A DNA stretch of 64,000 nucleotides from Haemophilus parainfluenzae (GTDB taxonomy: Bacteria > Pseudomonadota > Gammaproteobacteria > Enterobacterales > Pasteurellaceae): positions 1,028,501 through 1,092,500 of the forward strand of contig NZ_UGHY01000002.1 in the NCBI RefSeq assembly GCF_900450995.1. The letters are read 5' to 3'. Positions 38,691 through 48,384 of the stretch are shown one piece after another; within the stretch, counting starts at the first letter, position 1; each line of letters starts with the position of its first letter. Both the position numbers and the translations under genes were made by a program. The notes under the pieces were generated by a model. That model was not told where the DNA came from. It saw only the letters and a list, made by a program, of their open reading frames with translations, and did not search any database.

Positions 38691-40106
38691 TTAATTTACC
38701 TTATTAACAATGATATTAGTTCCTTTCGATCTAGCATATTCTATAGATTTATCTATAGCTTTCATCTGTTCTTTTGATGTTCTAGCCGGAATTGCCAAAT
38801 ATAATTCTCTAGATTTAATATTTGAGGAACGTAAAATAAATAAACCTTTCTTATCTTGTTTAAAATTGACCATATCATCAACATACTTATTCAATGTATA
38901 AGTAATTTTTGATGGATTTTGGTAAGTTTTTGAACCAACCGTATCCATTGTTTTTGAACTTATTGCTGTACCATCAGGAAGAAGATGATCAAAGGTTTTA
39001 AAATTAGGTTTGATATCATTTAAGTTTATTGAGCCATCTGGAAGCTTCGATTGAACATAAGCTTCCCATGGTTTACCTTGATTTGAAATCCCTTTCCCCC
39101 ACTGAATACCTATTTGACTATTAGGTATGCCTTTTCTTGATAAGTTTAATTTTCCGGATTTAGCTATATCTGTAATCTTAGAGATCCCTTCAACCATCGC
39201 CAATCCCGCACCACTTAGAACAACTCCTCCTGTTGAAACACCTTTCATTTTACCTTGGCGGTAACCTTGCATTTCACCCGCAAGTTTTGGATTCTCTTGA
39301 AGAGCACGCGCATAAGCCTCATCCCAATCTTTCAACGAGACCACAACATTATTATAGGTTTTCTCTGGGTTTGAAATAGCTTCCCATAAAGACACTACGG
39401 TATCATCTAAATTAACAACTGCATCTGCTGTTTCTTTAACACTATCAAGTTGCCCTTGAGCTTCTGCAAGTTCTAGACCTTCTTGATATTCTTTAGCTTT
39501 ATCTTCATCTCCATTGAATAAAACCTTGGCATACATTTCAATGTTTTGCTTACGCTCATCACTAGGATGAACGTCATCAGCCATGCTGTTATTCTCCACA
39601 GCATCCTTCGCCGTTTTAGCTGCAATAATCGCCCCATCAGAGCTATCTGATAAACTCCCACCGGCAATACCCGCTGCTACCTGGCTTAAAGACGATACCG
39701 TACGTTTTTCTTCTTCGCTAAGCTTTTCAGGTGATTTATTGTAAAGTGTCGAGGCAAGGAAATGAGCCGCCGCCTCACCACCAGCTGCACCCGCCGCACC
39801 CGCAGCAACATTACGATTGCCCGCATAAGCCTCTACCGCGCCCCAAAGTGCATGAGTTGTCAAATTAAGCGCGGTATTCACATTGCCTTTTGCATCTGTT
39901 GTCGCTTTCTTAATTTGATTATTCACCGCAGGCGATAATCCTGAAGCCACGACTTCCGCTGCCGGTCCCGGCTAAAGCGGTGCTGATAACATTTAATGCC
40001 GAATCAATGACAAGACGTTGACTTCCACCTGTTTCCCATTCTTTGTTGTGCTAGATTGGCTATTGGAATCTTTACTATACACCAATGCAGGGGTTAGGTT
40101 TAATAG
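38691..40106 (-). pseudogene. Orphan CdiA 3' segment with nuclease-type toxin domain
   Basis: A truncated copy of cdiA. From about 39600 upward the protein matches the pretoxin region of the main CdiA almost identically (SGLSPAVNNQIKKATTDAKG to AVENN, VENN at plus 39588-39599). After VENN the toxin is different. Its end (QGKPWEAYVQSKLPDGSINL, FKTFDHLLPDGTAISSKTMD, SRELYLAIPARTSKEQM) resembles the PD-(D/E)XK nuclease class known from E. coli CdiA types. Upstream it is damaged: a 2-base loss shifts the frame near 39977, about 410 bases of cdiA are missing, and homology stops near 40095. The open part is 38691-39950. It has no signal peptide and is probably silent unless recombined into cdiA. 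Confidence 0.8.
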
Positions 40107-40242
40107 TAATATTCGCATTTTCGGCAAAGGCGAAGTGAATGGCCATCGCCGTTTAGGTGTCTTGCTCGCTCGTGATATTTCCGTAGAAAAAGCATTAGAA
40201 AAAGTAGAGCGCGCTTACTCGAAGCTAGATGTGAAATTATAA
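40107..40242 (+). pseudogene. Duplicate of the purT 3' end
   Basis: The last 45 codons of purT ([20 protein letters not shown] and onward to the stop) are repeated here, differing from 37154-37289 at about 12 of 136 bases. The similarity continues through the next 90 bases into repeat R3. Such divergence is what one expects between strains rather than from a recent copy event, so this piece probably arrived with imported DNA. Confidence 0.85.
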
Positions 40243-40274
40243 GGTTTTCTTGAAATAAGCATTATTGAAAATAC

Positions 40275-40332
40275 AAAAAGAGCGGTCAATTTTTTAGAGG
40301 TTTTAAAACTCTTTGAAAATTGACCGCACTTT
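40275..40332 (-). repeat. USS-pair repeat R3
   Basis: Third copy of the element, AAAAAGAGCGGTCAATTTT arm, AGGTTTTAAAACTC core and AAAATTGACCGCACTTT arm. It shares the A variant of R1 and lies after the purT copy, so it is the cognate of R1. It ends the main cdiBAI operon. Confidence 0.85.
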
Positions 40333-40462
40333 ACACCTAGATACTTTAAATTTTCTTAATCAAAAATTAAAAATCTAACTAATTATTAAATAATTAAGAT
40401 CGTAAAGTTTAATTGTTTTAAACAACATAACTTTATAAAAGTAAACTTATAAAGCATAATCA

Positions 40463-40654
40463 TTATTTATTTTTCATATTTTTACTCAAGTAAAAACAGA
40501 ATAGAAGCAAAACCAATATTAAGGGAAACCATTTTAATGTCACTAATAAACTAACCTTACTAAAATCAAAGTTAAACTTGTATAAAGCTAATGCATACAT
40601 AAATAAAATTGATATCAATGACATTTTCAAAACAAGAAAAAAATCATTTCTCAT
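40463..40654 (-). CDS. cdiI: Small two-span membrane protein, probable CdiI immunity protein
   Basis: A 63-residue protein with two hydrophobic spans (LVLKMSLISILFMYALAL and WFPLILVLLLFCFYL) and charged ends. Its ATG overlaps the last codons of cdiA, the typical cdiA-cdiI coupling. A homologous 60-residue protein at 50346-50528 follows a decayed copy of the same toxin. Known small membrane CdiI proteins protect against toxins that insert into the inner membrane. The role is inferred from location and topology. Confidence 0.72.
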   Translation of the reverse strand: MRNDFFLVLKMSLISILFMYALALYKFNFDFSKVSLLVTLKWFPLILVLLLFCFYLSKNMKNK

Positions 40655-43600
40655 GTTTATTTGCCTCCTTCAATTGTTCATAATATTTTTCAAAAGAATT
40701 TGTCATTGCCTCTTTTATAAGAGGAAAGCCCGTATAATGTCCAAATTTATTTTCAAGCCCTGAGCTTAAGATATTGCTTCCTGTTGTTTTAACAATATCA
40801 TAGTTCCCACTATCTTTAGCCCAATCAACAGTCACTCCTAGCCCAATAACAGGAAGCATTGGCATACCTGTAGTTGCTCCAGCTGAAAAGAATGAATATC
40901 CAACCTCTTTAGTAGATTTCAATAAGTTATCTCTTGTTAACGACTTCCCATTAGCATAATCATTTGCCTCAAAACCAGCTTTAATACCTCCAGCTGCTAC
41001 GGCATTAGTTAGAGCTACTTTCGTTCCTTGCTCCCCCATATTTTTCACACCAGTACGAACATATTCTCTCGCACCATTAACACCTTTTCCGACAATATCC
41101 GCATAAGTTAATTGTCCATTTACATAGGCTTTATTGAGTGCATCATTTACAACTGGTAACGTCTTATTCAGCTTGTTCTCTGCTTTGACTGCAGCAACAA
41201 ACGCTTTATCGCCTATATTTATTGCAGTATTTTTAACTACATTTACCGCTGCATTCTCAACCATAGTTACACCTTTCACTAAAGCTGTGCCAGCGCCTGG
41301 TCCGCCAAATAGTGCTATAGCTTCTAAGTTTGATTTCTCAAGCTTTCTTGACCAGTTATCATTTAAAACTTTATCTTTTTCTATCGCATTCACCAATGAT
41401 GGGTAATGAGGCTTCATCTGTTTTGATAAATCTACGTCATATAGGCGTTTCATTGCTTCTTCATGTGTAATGTGAACACCATTTCTTGCTTCAGTATGCA
41501 CAATATCCCATGCTATTTCTGAAAGGTAAGTATCAAGATATTTTTTCAATTCAGGATGTAGGTTACCTTTATTTTTCTGCGCCTTGCTTAGTAAGAAATC
41601 CACTAAATCACTTTTGTTGAGTAATTTTTTAGCCTCTTCTAATTCAGCAGGGTATAAATAACCACGTTTATCGAGATTTTCTTCAAGTTTAGCCACGCGC
41701 TCGTTATCACGAATTGAGAGCTCATTATTCTCTACCGCATTCTTCGCCGTCTTAGCTGCAATAATTGCCCCATCAGAGCTATCTGATAAACTACCACCGG
41801 CAATACCTGCTGCTACCTGACTTAAAGACGATACCGTACGTTTTTCTTCTTCGCTGAGCTTTTCAGGTGATTTATCATAAAGTGTCGAGGCTAAGAAATG
41901 AGCCGCCGCCTCTCCACCTGCAGCACCTGCCGCACCAGCAGCAACATTACGGTTACCCGCATAAGCCTCTACCGCGCCCCAAAGTGCATGAGCAGTCAAA
42001 TTGAGAGCCGTATTCACATTGCCTTTTGCATCTGTTGTCGCTTTCTTAATTTGATTATTCACCGCAGGTGATAATCCTGAAGCCACCACTTCCGCTGCCG
42101 GTCTGCCGGCTAAAGCAGTGCTGATAACATTTAATGCTGAATCAATGACAAGACGTTGATTTCCACCTGTTTCCCATTCTTTGGCTTCGCGACTCGCTGT
42201 CTCAAAATTATCTCGTGCTTGTTTGACTAAAGCGCGGTTAGTTTCGTTGTTGTTTTTTGCCTTGGCTTTTTCTGCTTCTTCTAACGCAATTGCGGCTTCA
42301 TGACGTTTCGCTTTCGCTTCTTCACCAAATTTATTAGCAAGCAAACTTCCTGCTTCCGCGACATTTGGTCCAAATTTCTCTGTCACCTCACGTTGGAAAT
42401 CAAGCTCTTTTTGAACATCATCTTTATTAAAACGATTCTCTAATTTGCCACTTTGGCTTTGTGCACTCTCTGTAGTGATATCGGTTTTAATCGCAGCAAT
42501 TTCTTCTTGTACCGTTTTACCTGTACGTTTTAATTGCTCTGCTTCATCTTTAATAATGATATTTTGTGTATTAATACCACTTTTTGTTGTGCTAGATTGG
42601 CTATCGGAATCTTTACCATAGCCCATGCCATAAGAGAATTGAAGAGATTCCTTGCCTTCAGCCAATTTCTTGGTGTTCTCTTGTCCATTTACTCCTTTAG
42701 AATTAACAGTTGTGTTGCCATTCTTATCGGTATAAAGCAGATTACCATCTTTATCTGTAGCTTGTTTTGTACTTTGAGCTGCACCATTTTCACCAAATGG
42801 TGTTTCAAAATTAGCCGATACACTACCACTTACACCAAAACTGCTGCCACTATGGTTTGAGTGATTCTCAATATCTGAATGAGTAAGGCTGCCAGTGCTA
42901 AAATGGTTTTTACCATCTGCTTCTACTTTTTGTGTAGAGGTAATCAATGCACCTTTAAGATCAGTATGCTTATTAACATTAATATCATAGCCTTCATCTC
43001 CAGCATAAATTCCAGCTTGTTCATTAATGCTGGCGTGGTCGGCATTGATTTTCGATTTATTGAAACTACCTCCAACGGATGCGCCATATCCCACCGTCAC
43101 ACTACCAGTCACGTTCATTTGTTTGCCTTTGTACGTGGCGGTGTCTTGTAAGCTTTCGATGTTGAGGTTTTGGGCATTGACTTCTACACGTTTGCCTTTT
43201 ACTTGGCTACCAATAATATTGGCATCACCACCTGCATGAATCACGGTTTTACTTTGACTATCACCTACGTGGCTTGCAACATAAGTAGTTTCATCACCAT
43301 TGCCGTAACCTTTTCCGTAATTACCGCCTAAAGTAGCCCCAGCAACCGCACCATTACTCACTTTAATGGCTACCCCTGCATTAAAACCACTCGATTTATT
43401 CGTGCTACGTTCTTGGTGGTTTTGTTCTGTGGCTTTAATATTGACTTGGTTATCTGCAATCAATGTTGTGCCTTGTTTGCCTGAGATATCCGAACCTTTA
43501 ATATTAATGTCAGAATTCTTTCCTGCACCCGTTGCCACAATATTCACCTTGCCGCCTGCATTAACTTGAGATTTGGCTGCGGTTTTTCCTTCAGTATGCG

Positions 43601-46600
43601 TACGTGATTCGCTCTTTTGTTGGCCGTAAGTGATTTGTGCCCCTACTACGGAATCCACATCGCTATTACTCATTGCTTTTTGAATAGAGTCGCTAGCTTT
43701 CATTACGCTATCAGCTGCACGATAAGCATCAAAACCAGCATTAGCTGCTGCCATAGCATTTACACGATCATGCTTACTCTCACCTACTTGTCGAGTTGAT
43801 TGCACCACGCCTTGTACTGCTTGAACAGCAGAAATAACAGGAGAGGTAATAGCAATCGTTAAACCTTTTTGCTCAAATTTTTGTTTGGTATTGGTTTCAT
43901 ATTTGTCATCTGCAGCTTTAATATCGACTTTTTTCGCCAGAATATTCACATCGCCGTCTTTGATTGCACTCACCTTACTAGCGGTCTGAGTATAAGTGTT
44001 TTCTGCAATCATCGTCGTATTGCCGTTCAAGCTACCTACTTGGCTACCTTGTGCATAAAGCTTAGTCTGATCACTTTCTGTGGTTTGTTTTTGAGAACCA
44101 AAGGTTACTCCAATACCACCTCCCAACATGCCTGATTTTTTCTTGCTGTAATAATCATCAGAGTAGACTCGGTTCTCAGCCTCACGAATATCAATATTTT
44201 TGGCCTTCACCGTCAAACCATTACCAGCTGCCACATTTGAGCCCTGAATAGTGACATTACCTTTGCTTGAATGAAGATCAATCTTATCTGCATCTAAGGT
44301 TGAGCCTTCTGCAATATCATAATCATGATGATGTCGACGCTCTTCAGTCTCTTTGGTTAATAAACCTTTAGATTTTTGCTTATTACGGGTATCTAGATGT
44401 TCAATATCTCGCCCTTCTTCAATTCGAACATCTCCTTTAGAGGCAACCATTACTTTTCCATTAACACTCGTTACTTCAGCTTGACGAAGTGTAGCTTCTG
44501 TTTGACCAACTAAGCGCACTCCGTCCTTGCCGCTAATAACAGAGCCAACTTCACCTTCTTTATCTAAGTGATAATGATGGTTATTGCTAAAGTCATAGTG
44601 TTCTTTACTGCTTTGCTTCTCAGTGGTTACCAAAAGCTTACCTTTGGCATTTACATCAACCGTACCTGCCGATTTCACATTTGCTGCTTTTATTGTGATA
44701 TCACCACCACTTTGAATGGATAACTCACCACCTTTGCCTGTTACCTTCAATTCACTTTGGCGATCGACAATCTTATTGCCGGTTTCGGTACGTCCTAATT
44801 GGCTTTGTGTTTCTGTTGTGGTGGCACCAAGCTCTACGGATTTTCCACCATAAAGTGACAAGCTATCTGCAGCCACAATCTTGCCACCAAGGTTCACTAA
44901 TTTTTGCTTAGAATTAAGGTTAACATTATTAGCAAAAACCAGACCTTTGTTCTCTAAATCTTGACCATGTAGGTTCACTAGGTTCGACGCAAGCACCGTC
45001 CCTTCATTGGTCATATTGGTTACCGAACCCACAATGCTGTCCCCCGAAATCACAGAGCCCGTAGGGGTAACTTGAGTACGATTAGAAGCCAAGTAAATTT
45101 TCGGTGTTAACACATTGAGTTTTTTACCACTTGGTAAAATGATTTCTTGGTTTACCATCCACACTAAGTCAGTGGTCAACTCCGCCATTTGTTCTTTGGT
45201 TAAGCCAACACCTGGCACTAAATTAAATTGTTTAGCATAACGTATACCATTGTTCATCAAACCTTGGTATTGCTCTAAATCATTTTGGTAACCTTCAAGA
45301 TAACGACGTCCAGTTAACTGATTGATTTGCTCATTCACTAAACGTAACTCATAAAAACCATCCCCAAAACGTTTCAGCATATTATTTGGATCATAGCGTA
45401 GAGCATTGAACATATAATCCGAACTTAACCATTTTTGCTTATTCGCAAAACGTGGGTCGGTTTCAATCACATAGCCTTTTGGTGCATTAGGATTCACATT
45501 ATAAAGAGAAGATTTATCCAGCGATTGTGTCAGACGATTTAACACCACATCCCCCACATCACCTTTATTCGCTACACCATTATTAGCAAATTCAGGTGCT
45601 ACATTTTCTTTATAAGCAAACACCCCTAAATCTTTCACACTTTCATTTTGTTTGTAATAAATACTGGTATCACTTTTAGTGGTATCGTAATGATCTATAC
45701 ATCCTACGAACTTAATTTTTTTAGCACACGCTCGCCCTTTATAAAACGCAGTTACACGACCTGCATCCGTTACAATAGTACGACCTTTCAACTCTTTCTG
45801 ATCTAATTGTCCATCCGCAATTTGAATCACCCCACCAGCAATCACCTTACTGTCTTGGTTATCCACATGTGCATCATTAAAATCAATACCACCCCCACTT
45901 AAAATCTTCCCTTCCTGGTATTTTGGTTTAAGTACCATGGTTTCATTCACTGTGCGGGTATAATCATATTGATGCCAGTTATCACTTTCGATTTTGCCGT
46001 CTGGTGAAAAAATGTGATAAAGATTTTTTACTTTTTTGTTCAAACCACCACGGCTACTCTTATCATCTTGTTTAACCTTATAAACCCCGGAGTCTTTACC
46101 ATAGATAGTCGAATCACTCCCAATTCGATACTCAAAAACCGGCGTAGACGAAGTATCCACATTTTCTGTTTCAAGGAAAAAGTGTTTATTTTCTACTGTC
46201 CCTGTATTAAAAGTGATTGCTTTACTTTTCGCACTATCGTAAAGATTTAATGCTTCAATCACACCGTTGTAGTTGTGAACATACGCTGATTTACCTGTAA
46301 CCTGGTTGTTTTCATCCAACGCTTTACCCACATAAATCTTACCCATACTTAAAAGGGTACTTTCATTGCGGTTTAAAACTTTATCCACGCCCACATCTAA
46401 ACGCTCACGCGCGGCAATCACAGCAGATTTATCCCCTTCTTCAAGGTTATTTAAACTATCCCCCTGTAAAGCCACATGGTCACCGTAAATACGCCCCATC
46501 CCCAAGTTATTAATGGTCACTACTTTTGCAACGGTCAATGCACCATCAATTAAGCCTCGGTTAGTCAACGTATTTGTATTAATGCGTGTTTCATTACCAC

Positions 46601-48308
46601 TAATTTCAGCATCTTTAGTGTTATCCACATTAGCGGCTTTAACATCAGCCTTATTGCCTACACGTAATTGGCTATCATTTTTAAAATTCCCTTCGGTTTT
46701 AAAATCTAAATTACCGCCAACTTGGAATGCATTATTTAACGTTAAACTGTCTTGTAAACGAACCGTTAAATCCCCTTTGGTTTTAATATTACCTTCATTG
46801 GCTAACGTCTTTGCTTTTAACTCAATTGATTTACCCGCTTCAATCTCACCAGCTTGATTATCAATTGTTTTCGCTACATCAAGGTTGGCATGCTCATCAG
46901 CGTAGATTCCCCCTTGTTGGTTCGAAAGATTTTCAGCGGTAATAGCCACTTGAGCACCACGGATACCTTGTTCCGTTTTGCCGCCAGCTTTCGTCCCTTG
47001 GTTATCTACATGTTTTGCTTTAATCGTCACTTTCTCTGTTGCAACAATTAAAGAGCCTTTATCAGATTGCTTGCGGTTATCCACGTTGTTCGCGTTAAGC
47101 TGAACTTGTTTACCAGCAATCACACCCTGTTTGTTATCAATGTTTTGAGCGTTAAGTTGCGTTTGAGCTTTAGCATAAACGGTGCCACGGTTCTCAATAT
47201 TCTTTTTCGCATTGAGTTGGGCATTTTCGCTCCCCCCAATAAAGCCTTCATTGACAATCTTACCTTGGCTGTCAACTTTCACACTTCCAGCAGATGCACC
47301 AATGTGCCCCGCATTGCGTACACCAAGGCCTTGGCCGTTATCCACTAAATGGATTTTCTCCGCATACATCCCACCCAATTGGCTTACATCCACACTGTAG
47401 CTTTGGTTTTCACTTTGCGTATCAGAAGTGCGGTCAGTGTTGTCGATATTTTTATCGCCCACGTAAACAACCGAATCATTCGTGCGGTCAACGTTGTTTT
47501 TACCTGTGGTAACTTTAATACCTTTCTTCGACCAAACGCCACCATTGATTTCCGCTTTATCAGCAATAATATCGGTGTAATCAGATTGACTGTTATCCAT
47601 CCCTTTTTGACCAACAGTTACCTTACCGCCTTTTACACGATAACCTTTCAACTCGCCATTTTCTACTTCTGCTTTACCGGTTGTCAGCGTTGTACGCCCA
47701 GCATTAATCACACCACAGCCATCACATTGAATACCAATTGGGTTGGCAATGACGACATCTGCTTTTTTACCCGCTACTTCCACATAGCCTTTTAAACGGC
47801 TTGGGTTGGCAGAGTTTACCTCGTTAAGAATGACTTTCGCTTCACCGCGAGCAAGATTCGGGTTACCTTGTACCCAGCCCGCTATTTGCGTTTGTGCCGC
47901 TTTACGAGCATTGTTTAACACGGCGCCTTTCTCAGTTACATCAAATTGTGAATATTGGTTACGTGATACGCCACCAGCACTTGGTGTTTGAATATTTACT
48001 TGCGGTAAACCATTCGCTGTTTGGAGTACTATGGGTTGTTGATTACCTGGTGCTGATTTATCCGCGCGAATAGCCATATCTTCTGCATAAGCAGAAGGCA
48101 TTAAAAAGACGAAGCCCAATGCCAACATTAAGCTAAAATGAATGGAGTTGAGGGAGAAGGAAAGTGCGGTTGAAAATAATCCTGTTTTTTCTTGTTCTGG
48201 ACTCACATTTTCACTTTGTGCTTTACCTTGAGATTTTGCCAACTCAGATACCACCACTAGCTGGTTTAATATACGGCTAAAAATCACTTTATAATGACGT
48301 TTATTCAT
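40644..48308 (-). CDS. cdiA: Contact-dependent inhibition toxin CdiA (filamentous hemagglutinin-like)
   Basis: A 2554-residue two-partner secretion exoprotein. It has an extended signal peptide (MNKRHYKVIFSRILNQLVVV, cleavage after AYA at residue 75), then the TPS domain with NPNL (149) and NPIGIQCDGCGV (189-200, a CxxC variant), and long beta-helical hemagglutinin repeats. The pretoxin region ends in VENN at residues 2192-2195. The last ~360 residues are the variable toxin (CdiA-CT). It includes a hydrophobic stretch SFFSAGATTGMPMLPVIGLG and no nuclease motif I recognise. Together with the two-span immunity protein this suggests a membrane-acting toxin (inference). cdiB lies directly upstream. 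The frame is intact throughout. Confidence 0.92.
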   Translation of the reverse strand: MNKRHYKVIFSRILNQLVVVSELAKSQGKAQSENVSPEQEKTGLFSTALSFSLNSIHFSLMLALGFVFLMPSAYAEDMAIRADKSAPGNQQPIVLQTANGLPQVNIQTPSAGGVSRNQYSQFDVTEKGAVLNNARKAAQTQIAGWVQGNPNLARGEAKVILNEVNSANPSRLKGYVEVAGKKADVVIANPIGIQCDGCGVINAGRTTLTTGKAEVENGELKGYRVKGGKVTVGQKGMDNSQSDYTDIIADKAEINGGVWSKKGIKVTTGKNNVDRTNDSVVYVGDKNIDNTDRTSDTQSENQSYSVDVSQLGGMYAEKIHLVDNGQGLGVRNAGHIGASAGSVKVDSQGKIVNEGFIGGSENAQLNAKKNIENRGTVYAKAQTQLNAQNIDNKQGVIAGKQVQLNANNVDNRKQSDKGSLIVATEKVTIKAKHVDNQGTKAGGKTEQGIRGAQVAITAENLSNQQGGIYADEHANLDVAKTIDNQAGEIEAGKSIELKAKTLANEGNIKTKGDLTVRLQDSLTLNNAFQVGGNLDFKTEGNFKNDSQLRVGNKADVKAANVDNTKDAEISGNETRINTNTLTNRGLIDGALTVAKVVTINNLGMGRIYGDHVALQGDSLNNLEEGDKSAVIAARERLDVGVDKVLNRNESTLLSMGKIYVGKALDENNQVTGKSAYVHNYNGVIEALNLYDSAKSKAITFNTGTVENKHFFLETENVDTSSTPVFEYRIGSDSTIYGKDSGVYKVKQDDKSSRGGLNKKVKNLYHIFSPDGKIESDNWHQYDYTRTVNETMVLKPKYQEGKILSGGGIDFNDAHVDNQDSKVIAGGVIQIADGQLDQKELKGRTIVTDAGRVTAFYKGRACAKKIKFVGCIDHYDTTKSDTSIYYKQNESVKDLGVFAYKENVAPEFANNGVANKGDVGDVVLNRLTQSLDKSSLYNVNPNAPKGYVIETDPRFANKQKWLSSDYMFNALRYDPNNMLKRFGDGFYELRLVNEQINQLTGRRYLEGYQNDLEQYQGLMNNGIRYAKQFNLVPGVGLTKEQMAELTTDLVWMVNQEIILPSGKKLNVLTPKIYLASNRTQVTPTGSVISGDSIVGSVTNMTNEGTVLASNLVNLHGQDLENKGLVFANNVNLNSKQKLVNLGGKIVAADSLSLYGGKSVELGATTTETQSQLGRTETGNKIVDRQSELKVTGKGGELSIQSGGDITIKAANVKSAGTVDVNAKGKLLVTTEKQSSKEHYDFSNNHHYHLDKEGEVGSVISGKDGVRLVGQTEATLRQAEVTSVNGKVMVASKGDVRIEEGRDIEHLDTRNKQKSKGLLTKETEERRHHHDYDIAEGSTLDADKIDLHSSKGNVTIQGSNVAAGNGLTVKAKNIDIREAENRVYSDDYYSKKKSGMLGGGIGVTFGSQKQTTESDQTKLYAQGSQVGSLNGNTTMIAENTYTQTASKVSAIKDGDVNILAKKVDIKAADDKYETNTKQKFEQKGLTIAITSPVISAVQAVQGVVQSTRQVGESKHDRVNAMAAANAGFDAYRAADSVMKASDSIQKAMSNSDVDSVVGAQITYGQQKSESRTHTEGKTAAKSQVNAGGKVNIVATGAGKNSDINIKGSDISGKQGTTLIADNQVNIKATEQNHQERSTNKSSGFNAGVAIKVSNGAVAGATLGGNYGKGYGNGDETTYVASHVGDSQSKTVIHAGGDANIIGSQVKGKRVEVNAQNLNIESLQDTATYKGKQMNVTGSVTVGYGASVGGSFNKSKINADHASINEQAGIYAGDEGYDINVNKHTDLKGALITSTQKVEADGKNHFSTGSLTHSDIENHSNHSGSSFGVSGSVSANFETPFGENGAAQSTKQATDKDGNLLYTDKNGNTTVNSKGVNGQENTKKLAEGKESLQFSYGMGYGKDSDSQSSTTKSGINTQNIIIKDEAEQLKRTGKTVQEEIAAIKTDITTESAQSQSGKLENRFNKDDVQKELDFQREVTEKFGPNVAEAGSLLANKFGEEAKAKRHEAAIALEEAEKAKAKNNNETNRALVKQARDNFETASREAKEWETGGNQRLVIDSALNVISTALAGRPAAEVVASGLSPAVNNQIKKATTDAKGNVNTALNLTAHALWGAVEAYAGNRNVAAGAAGAAGGEAAAHFLASTLYDKSPEKLSEEEKRTVSSLSQVAAGIAGGSLSDSSDGAIIAAKTAKNAVENNELSIRDNERVAKLEENLDKRGYLYPAELEEAKKLLNKSDLVDFLLSKAQKNKGNLHPELKKYLDTYLSEIAWDIVHTEARNGVHITHEEAMKRLYDVDLSKQMKPHYPSLVNAIEKDKVLNDNWSRKLEKSNLEAIALFGGPGAGTALVKGVTMVENAAVNVVKNTAINIGDKAFVAAVKAENKLNKTLPVVNDALNKAYVNGQLTYADIVGKGVNGAREYVRTGVKNMGEQGTKVALTNAVAAGGIKAGFEANDYANGKSLTRDNLLKSTKEVGYSFFSAGATTGMPMLPVIGLGVTVDWAKDSGNYDIVKTTGSNILSSGLENKFGHYTGFPLIKEAMTNSFEKYYEQLKEANKHEK

Positions 48309-48384
48309 TTTTTAATTTCCTTTAAGCTTTAAATCTAAAATCTTGTTTAGTTTTAATTCATTCACTAATCTGAAAACATAAGCA

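Noticed and set aside
38691..39950. Treating the orphan CdiA segment as an independent gene from its first ATG
   Set aside because: That ATG is inside the cdiA-homologous region after a frame change, with no signal peptide or ribosome site; it is a truncated copy.
40018..40242. An open frame of 74 codons covering the purT-like piece
   Set aside because: Its first part is antisense to the damaged cdiA copy and the second is only the tail of purT; it is a chance fusion at a recombination junction, not a gene.
47349..47795. Long plus-strand open frames opposite cdiA (several between 42534 and 47991)
   Set aside because: They run antisense to an intact, well-conserved exoprotein gene and lack ribosome sites; they are shadows of its repetitive codon pattern.
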